The notes under the pieces are model-generated. The model ran no database searches, was not told where the DNA came from, and was given only the letters and a program-made list of their open reading frames with translations. A DNA stretch of 64,000 nucleotides from Physcomitrium patens (lineage: Eukaryota; Streptophyta; Bryopsida; Funariales; Funariaceae): the NCBI RefSeq assembly GCF_000002425.4, contig NC_037261.1, positions 4,091,362 through 4,155,361 on the forward strand, read 5' to 3'. Made by a program: the position numbers and the translations under genes. The first letter of the stretch is position 1; every line of letters begins with the position of its first letter. Shown here one piece after another: positions 57,446-64,000 of the stretch.

Positions 57446-57799
57446 ATGGATAGCCAAGAGATAGATACTATGCCAGTCAGATTATCTCAACCAACTAGTT
57501 CACGAAGGTGACCCCGAGATGAAGAACCACTTGCACCACGACAACGACGGAGGATACCAAGTAACCGATCACTGGTGATTGTATTTGAGTCCGAGCCTGC
57601 TTACGATGGTCAATGAGAAGGCATATTTGCAGGACAATTTCACAATGAAGACACGGAAGTTCATGCTTGGTCAGAAGTTGAAGGAGTGGGCCACTACCGT
57701 TGGCTTCAAGGGCCGATGAACCACTTACCTCGTGAACAACAGTTGGAGTTCATAACAGACGTTATGCGACAGATCTCAATTTTCTTACGTTGGTACTGA
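57446..57799 (+). pseudogene. Extra post-pol frame of C, broken
   Basis: Starts MDSQEIDTMPVRLSQP and carries the conserved core GHYRWLQGPMNHLPREQ, with LVIVFE matching LVILLE of A. Same position as in A, between chromodomain and 3' LTR. Broken. Outside the core it is much diverged from A, which makes the retained core informative. Confidence 0.7.
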
Positions 57800-57835
57800 T
57801 TGACAACAACATTACTTCTCAGAGACCTTGAAGCT

Positions 57836-57849
57836 AAAGGAGGGGGTGA
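57836..57849 (+). other. Polypurine tract of C
   Basis: AAAGGAGGGGGTGA directly before the 3' LTR. Confidence 0.75.
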
Positions 57850-58270
57850 TGTTAGGGACATAGTCCTTAGAACCTTCTAGAGACAAGTTTCTACAACCTT
57901 CTAGAGACAAGCTTCTAGAACCTTCTAGAAGCAAGTCTCTAGAACCTTCTAAAAGCTTCTTAGTTGGTAGAAGATGTTAGGGACATAGTCCTTAGAATCT
58001 TCTAGAGATAAGTTTCTAGAACCTTCTAGAAAGAAGTCTCTGGAACCTTCTAGAAGCTTCTTAGTTAGTAGAAGTTGCTTGAGAAGCTTCCTAAATAGGA
58101 GTATATATTAGGATCGAGGCTGAAGAGTTCTTCAGTCTCGACAACACATCTCTTGGAGCTCTAGCTCACCTCTCTGGTGTTGTTCTTGTATTCATCTGAT
58201 TAATCTAGTTCTTGCGAGTTCTCCTTGAACTTCTTGGTAGATATCAAGTCTGTATTCTATGTCCGTGACA
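57850..58270 (+). repeat. 3' LTR of C
   Basis: 421 bp, same internal duplication as the 5' LTR. Heat-shock elements at 57913-57930, 58014-58031 and 58043-58060; TATA box at 58102-58109. Followed by TTTCT. Confidence 0.95.
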
Positions 58271-58496
58271 TTTCTACATTACCATTCTTTGTAAATTCTT
58301 CTACTTCACCATCAATGACTATGTTATTACTGCCATGCCAACTCGATGGAATGCTATCTCTAACCACCTCTTTTTTGAATCTATTCAATCTCAATAATTT
58401 GCTACATTGCCAATTTCATCATCTATCTTTTGTTTCTAGACCTTGTTTTCCTATCATATATTGTAAAGTTTATTTGAAAATGTACTAATACATTGT
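58271..58496. other. Right flank of C, possibly copia G
   Basis: AT-rich sequence continuing whatever C inserted into; no clear motif. Confidence 0.3.
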
Positions 58497-59778
58497 TGTA
58501 GAAGGTAAAATAGAATTTACAATAGAAGATTCTAACAACGCTAATAAAATCCTAAAAAAACTCTAATAAATTATAAAAATACTAATCGATCTTTAATTAA
58601 ATTTCAAAAGAATTTTTAAATAATTTATAAAAGAAAACATAAAAATTTATAAATTAACCTTAAAAAAATATATATATATATATATATAAAATAAAAAATT
58701 CCAAAAAATATCAAAAAAGTCCTAAAGAAGTATTAAAAATAGAAATTCTATTTAAAATATAATCAAATTTTAATATAATTTTTAATAAATTTTAATCAAA
58801 TTTTAATCAAATTCTAAAAAAGTCCTAATAAAAATTCTAAATAAATCTTAAATAAATCCTAAATCTTAGAATAAACCTAATCAAATCCTAAATCCTAAAT
58901 AAACTCTTAATAAACCTTATTGTAGATTGAAAATCCAACAACCAATGATTGAACTATTAATATCAATTCAAAATTTGCATACTTTTCAAAAACTTAGTTG
59001 AAAATATGGATAAAAAAATGAGATCAATCACTATTACCAATTGAGAGAAATATAAGATAATCCATTCAAGTGTTGTGTAGCTTCTTTCTCCAACATTGAT
59101 GCTAAGCTTTTGGTACCAATATCTTCTTTTTAAATTATTGAACTGCTTTTTAAATTCAGAAAAATATTGAAAATCAAGTCTACTACCCATATAAATAATT
59201 TTCATTTCAATCCAATAGATAGATTGCTAAAGATCTTAGAAACTCTCATTAATCCTCAAACTCCAATTTTTGAGACCTTAATCTACTTGAACTTTAATAA
59301 TCTTTAAAATAATTACTTGGTTAAACTCAAATTTATAGCATACATTTAAAATAATTATATTCACTAATTTACAAATTTTTATTTATAAATCTATTACAAA
59401 ACTGAAAAAATTGCTAAAAACATCAATCTTATTTTATTTCACAAAAACTAAAGTCATCTAAAAGAATCCTAAATTTGTAAAGCTCTTACAAAGTCATGAC
59501 AAAATTAAATATTTTAAATTTAACATTCAAAAAACCTAACCTAGTCTCATCTCAAACTCTACTCTTTAATTTACTAAAGAAGTTAGAAACAACATAAGTG
59601 TTTGATTTTGTATCTTAGGATCTAATTTCGACCTTAGTTGATAATCTATCCTCTTTGGATATCAATTCTTATTTTCTTGAGGTAATTTTTGCTAAAATCA
59701 ACTCCTTATTCTTTTCTATATATGATTATATTCTTAATTTTTTGATCTACCTTATTTTACCTTATTTATGGCCATATA
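58497..59778 (-). repeat. Repeat H, copy 2
   Basis: Reverse complement aligns with 36379-37934 in several long blocks (GGCCATAAATAAGG start, AGGAGTTGATTTTA, GTTTCTAAGATCTTTAGCAA, ACCTTCTACAA end). The GGATTTGATT-type array is short here. Noncoding. Confidence 0.6.
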
Positions 59779-60296
59779 AAATAAGTAGAAACTATTATCA
59801 CTAAAGATAGTTCTAAAACTACAAGATTTTATTACATGCCTATCTTTTACCTATATTTTTTTATTATATCTTTTTAATTAGGTTCTTTTATAATAAAATA
59901 TATTTTTTTCTTTTACCTCATAATTGTATTATTACACAATACTACATATTGATCAACTTGATAATCATGCAAGCTCTCTTTATCATTTAGTACAATTATA
60001 TTTAAGCTTTTTCAAAGAAAACTGGACTCTATCAAAAACCAAAGATCTTTCTATTCCACAACAACATAAAACATCATCACAAAATAGGACAAAACAGATC
60101 AAAATAGAATTAAATGGAACTAAATAGAATAGGATATTAATGACAAACTGAGCAAACGGAAATGAAATAGAACAAAATTGAACAAAAGGATGCAAAATCA
60201 AACTTTATTAAGAGAAAGAGTCTGAAGCCATACTTAATCAAATACTCCAAAAGGCCCTGGCTAGTCTTATTTATACCTTATCATATCACCTTGGAC
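59779..60296. other. AT-rich intergenic DNA
   Basis: No gene or recognised repeat. Includes A-rich imperfect repeats of ..AACAAAACAGATCAAAATAGAA type near 60090-60180. Confidence 0.4.
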
Positions 60297-60505
60297 TTTC
60301 TAAAATATTCTTAGGTGGTGGATCTTACCTAAATAATTACCTTAAATTTCTTTTTTAGAAGATTTTATGATGGGATCCACTTGAATAACTGCCCTTAGTT
60401 TTTTTTGGAAGATTCTATGATAGGCTCTACGTAAGTAACTTCCTTAAAACTTTTTTAGAATGTTCTATGATGGATCCTACCTAGTCCACTAACCTAAATC
60501 CAATT
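60297..60505. repeat. Four imperfect ~55-60 bp tandem units
   Basis: Units share TTTTTTAGAAGATTCTATGATGG-like cores followed by GGATCCTACCTAAGTAACT-like stretches. May be part of an unidentified LTR. Confidence 0.6.
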
Positions 60506-61263
60506 CTAAAAATTTCCATGGTTCTAATTATCTATACAATTATCTTATATACCTTGTTACAGTTAATCTCCTTTTACTATTACAGAACATCTTTATTTTT
60601 CTTTCAATGCTATCCTCAAATTGTCTCTTGGTAATGGATGAAGTTTTGTATAGGTTCTCACATTGCATCGTGAATGGGATAACCTTTCCATAGAACTTTT
60701 TATTGAAGTTGTCGATGTCCACTGCCACAACAAAGGTAGTAATGCTTCAAAAAGCTATCCACTTCATATTCTTGTTAGAAATCAATTACAATTGGTAGTG
60801 GTGGTGGTTGGTTTTGATCTGGAAAGCTCTTTGGCTTGGTGTAGAATAGACAAATAAACTTTGTGATAAGTTACTGATTTGTTATTGATAACCTTGAGAA
60901 TTAGACTGATGGTTAGGTAGTTTAGTTGGTAACATTAGGTTGTTAGTAGAATAAATGGTTAAGAATTCAAAAGGTCATAACCTTTGGAATCTGCTAGCAG
61001 ACGGTCTTTTTTTTGGTAGGATAAAGAGGTTGAGGAAAGGGAGATCGGGGCTAGAATGTGATAGTCATAAGCCGTGGCAAGCTTGGTGCTATCTCTTTTT
61101 GTTTCTTTATTAGTGATGAGTAATGGATAGTTTTTGAATACTAAGAAGTTAGTCTGGAGTGCCAGACTGTGACAGTCATAAGCCAAGATATTGAATTTTG
61201 TGTGATGAATTGAAAAATTGAATACAATAGATAAGTTGGAAATCAGTAATTGAATATATATAT

Positions 61264-61307
<44 letters not shown>

Positions 61308-61780
61308 CAAAGAGAGTAAGTGGGACATGAACGGATAAGAATATGAACGTATTATTGAATTAATAGTCATAGAATGGATTATGGATTGAATTAAGATGGA
61401 AGTAGTAAGCCTTGGTGTTTTGTAATTTGATAATTGATTTCAGATAGCCAGAGTACAATCAATTGTGACACTAAGAGACCCAATTCATATAACGAGTCTT
61501 TTCTCATGTTCGAATCTACCTCTATTAGTTCAATTGCTTTGGTATATTGAAGCTTGAACACAACGAGAACATTATTTTGGTGTAGGTGCCAGGGAAATGA
61601 TAACAATATGAAATGTTAGAAATTGATTGTATGGGAGATGGAATTATATGTTGAATGAGAATGTGAGAAGAACCAATTTTAGGATTACAAATATGTGAGT
61701 TATAATTCAAGGCAGTATTGATTTTGTAAAGAAGAATGAAAGATTATGAATGATAATCATGAAGGGGAGGATTATCAAAG
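60506..61780. other. AT-rich DNA upstream of a gag remnant
   Basis: No gene supported. TAGTCATAAGCC-type motif occurs twice (about 61060 and 61170). (AT)n at about 61264-61301. Possibly a decayed LTR and leader of the following gag remnant. Confidence 0.35.
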
Positions 61781-62690
61781 AATTAATCGATAAGCAAAAG
61801 AAAGACATGAGCGATTACACATAAGAAATTTCCTAGGGAAACAACAAAAACGAATTGTAGGTCCAAGTAAAACCAAAGGAAGAAAAATTCAAATTCAAAT
61901 AACAAAGAGACTAGTGATAACACCAATGGCTGTGGGAGTGCAGAAGTACCAATTGCAGTATAAATAAGCGCAGTAGGAGACCGAACTACAAGTGTGGCAC
62001 CATTACCTACTTTTAGTAGTTGGCCGGGCTCTGATTCCAATCACCATATATCTCAATTCTTGACAGCCTGTGTGGCTGATAATAGTAGAACTGAAGACAT
62101 TTAGTTGAGATGGTTGCCAACAATTTTAAAAGATACAGCTTTTGAATGATATACTCGACAATCAATGGATAGATTTTTCAATTGGAAGGCCTTGAAGAAT
62201 GCCTTCCTAACCCATTTTAGACCAATTGGATTTGAAAATCAGTTTAGAGAAAGTTTTATGAATAGTAGGATGTTTGTAGGAGAATCAGTGGAGTCCTATT
62301 ATGGTCGAGTCACGGATATACTTCATAAATGGTTAAATAATCAAATGCCAGATGTATTTATATTTTTGATATTAATTAACGATCTGCATCCACCAGAATT
62401 AAAAATGTTTGTAAAAGAGGCTTGACTAACTACGGTAGAGGCATCATTGGCATGAACAAAGGTGTGGAAAGAATGTTATTATGACCAATTGTTAACAATA
62501 GGGCCCACAATGATTTCAAGTTCAGGAAGCCAACAAATATAATCAAGAAATGTATCGATGGATAATTATCCACAAATGGCTGCATCCAACATGAAGAATG
62601 TTATGTTGCAAAAATTAATTAATACTACACCATTCCAAGCAATAGTGCCAATAACAATGACGCCTTATTGTACATCACCAATTGGATCCA
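61781..62690 (+). pseudogene. gag remnant of another Ty3/gypsy element
   Basis: Readable capsid core around 62100-62425 (KDTAFE near 62130, FNWKALKNAFLTHFRPIGFE, then ESVESYYGRVTDILHKW). This is a retrotransposon gag of a family different from A, B and C. Broken; its pol is not in the window. The hydrophobic minus-strand frame at 61783-62040 is probably just its shadow. Confidence 0.55.
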
Positions 62691-62799
62691 ATTTTTGAAT
62701 CACAAATAGTCCCAACCTTCGGTAGTCTAACTTATTATATGGCCTATTGGTTTAAATATTGCACCAAAGAAGCCATACTTTGTCACCAACTTAGAATGG

Positions 62800-63310
62800 A
62801 AGATGTTCTTACTTTAATTCATCTGTTAGTAGCTTATGATATGATTGAGCCTTTTTTAGGTGAGTCTTCATGGTTGATTGAAGTTTGGCCATCTTTGTAG
62901 CAAATTCCTCTACTGCTGGATTTGCCAATTTTGAAGGCTCTAACATATCTAACTTTGGATGATGACCATTTTTAGAGTAGAATGGCATTTGTTGTATAGG
63001 TGTATGGACTATATTGTTATATGCAAACTTTGCCAATGAAAAATAAGAAGTTCAGTCGTTTTGTTGATAATTGATAGTACACCTCAAATATTGTTAAATA
63101 ATTTGGTTGATCTGCTTCGTTTGGCAATCAATTTGAGGGTAGAAGGCAGAAGAAAGATTGATGTTAACCTTAAGAATCTTAAAGAATGCCTTCTAAAACC
63201 TTGATATAAATTGTGGCCCACGATCTGACACAATATTGTTTGGCAATCCATTGTCGAGATAGAGAGAGTTTGCCTCAAGAAAGCGCTCGGCTTCTAGCTG
63301 CCACTAAATA
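62800..63310 (-). pseudogene. Chromovirus integrase remnant
   Basis: Minus-strand integrase core and C-terminal side (AKFAYNNIVHTPIQQMPFYS, HHPKLDMLEPSKLANPA), similar to but distinct from A and C. Broken; isolated fragment lying tail to tail with the gag remnant. Confidence 0.7.
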
Positions 63311-64000
63311 CTCAATCAAATCTAAGATATAAAAATACCAAGTTATATATATAACATTTTTCTTTTATGGGAAATTACATCAAAACACAAGCCCAAGTAC
63401 TAAGAAAACATCCAAATGTATGATAAAGTTCTTAAAACCTTATATATCTTCATGAGAGATGTTTTTCAAACTTCAACAGCTCATATCTCACGATCTGACC
63501 ATCCAAAAAATCCTAAATTTTACATGAAGTACTGATATACTTTCAAAAACTTCAAAAAAAAAATCAACTACAAATTCATTACGGATCAAGAGATATCGCT
63601 AAAACCCTAACAGTAGCTTTAAACTCTAGCTTACTTACACCTGCATGCTAATTTCTTCATATCTCACAAAATAAGTACTCAAATGCCATGGAACTTTGAT
63701 CTTTAGCTTTTTAATTTAATAACTCACACTCATGGAAATTTTGAGCCAAAAATTCGCCCAAGAACCCAAGATATAGCTCCAAACATTACTATCAACAAAA
63801 TGACTCACTTATGCTTTTGAATTACATGTGCTGTCTTCAATGCCCTATAACTCCTTCATTTAAACTTGAAATTCGTTAAATAGTATATGTAAAGTGTAGC
63901 CAAGAAAGTGTTCTCTCCAACTTAAGTCGTCGATCTTTCATTGAGCTTTGTATGCATATGTTATGCTTCAAAGTGTGACAGTAGGTACAAATTTGACACC
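63311..64000. other. Unassigned, possibly a B-like LTR
   Basis: No coding sequence. Phrases such as CTCATATCTCACGATCTGACC and AGATATCGCTAAAACCCTAACAG resemble the style of B-superfamily LTRs (compare 55190-55600), but no end can be placed. Confidence 0.25.

Larger units (their letters stand above)
44122..58270 (+). mobile_element. Chromovirus C, nested
   Basis: Ty3/gypsy chromovirus with 421-bp LTRs (TGTTAGGGACATAG...GTCCGTGACA) and a perfect 5-bp target duplication TTTCT (44117-44121 and 58271-58275). Internal order: leader with two hairpins, gag, pol with chromodomain, extra downstream frame, polypurine tract. Its integrase region was later hit by A2 and, 135 bp further on, by a B-type solo LTR. 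It has several breaks besides the insertions. Its LTRs differ at more than a dozen places by eye, so it is older than A1/A2 but much younger than D/E. Confidence 0.95.

Noticed and set aside
61783-62040. Hydrophobic minus-strand frame that could pass for a membrane protein
   Set aside because: Lies over the upstream part of a plus-strand gag remnant; hydrophobicity comes from reading A-rich DNA in reverse.
63311-64000. Calling a B-type LTR at the window end
   Set aside because: Only stylistic similarity; neither the TGTCG nor the CGACA end is present in the window.

Overview
The window looks like a repeat-rich, AT-rich chromosomal stretch from a land plant, and a moss or other non-seed plant fits best. 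One host gene can be defended: a two-exon DUF1442-family gene at 21069-22000 (+), lying in a less AT-rich, largely unique island (about 19.0-24.4 kb). Nearly everything else is LTR-retrotransposon material at different stages of decay. The Ty3/gypsy elements carry a 3' chromodomain (chromoviruses) and resemble the fungal-like lineages described from mosses. The organism call is inference from the element types plus the plant-only DUF1442 family.

Layout. 1-16.4 kb: an old chromovirus graveyard. Elements E (+) and D (-) contain two essentially identical inverted arms (1-1864 and 3484-5347). D's 5' LTR has been hit by the young chromovirus A1 (7907-14284, target duplication CTAAA) and by a solo LTR of the B superfamily (14544-15877, duplication ACGC). 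A second LTR fragment abuts it head to head. 16.4-24.4 kb: intergenic DNA with a G4-prone minisatellite, a GC-rich segment of unknown function, and the DUF1442 gene. 24.45-41.97 kb: an old Ty1/copia element (F) split by chromovirus copy A3 (25003-34992, duplication AAACA). A3's interior is occupied by a non-chromodomain gypsy element B (25974-34675), which has a tRNA-Trp primer site. F also carries a noncoding repeat H and a decayed chromovirus LTR. 42.3-58.5 kb: a second copia remnant (G), then chromovirus C (44122-58270, duplication TTTCT). C's integrase region holds both the young chromovirus A2 (48436-54804, duplication CTACC) and a solo LTR of a B relative (54940-56556, duplication ACGG). 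58.5-64 kb: an inverted second copy of repeat H, AT-rich DNA, a gag remnant and an integrase remnant.

The chromovirus families A and C share three features that standard domain annotation does not explain. (1) Both have a small extra reading frame downstream of the chromodomain (about 140 codons in A) with a conserved GHYRWL..GP.NHL.REQ core. (2) Both have an RNA-hairpin module in the untranslated leader with a constant 14-nt loop and compensating stem changes, also present in old element D and duplicated in C. (3) Both have a primer-site-like TATCAGAGC sited 23-27 nt inside the LTR rather than next to it. The C LTR additionally carries arrays of perfect four-unit heat-shock elements upstream of its TATA box. 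These are the observations most worth following up.
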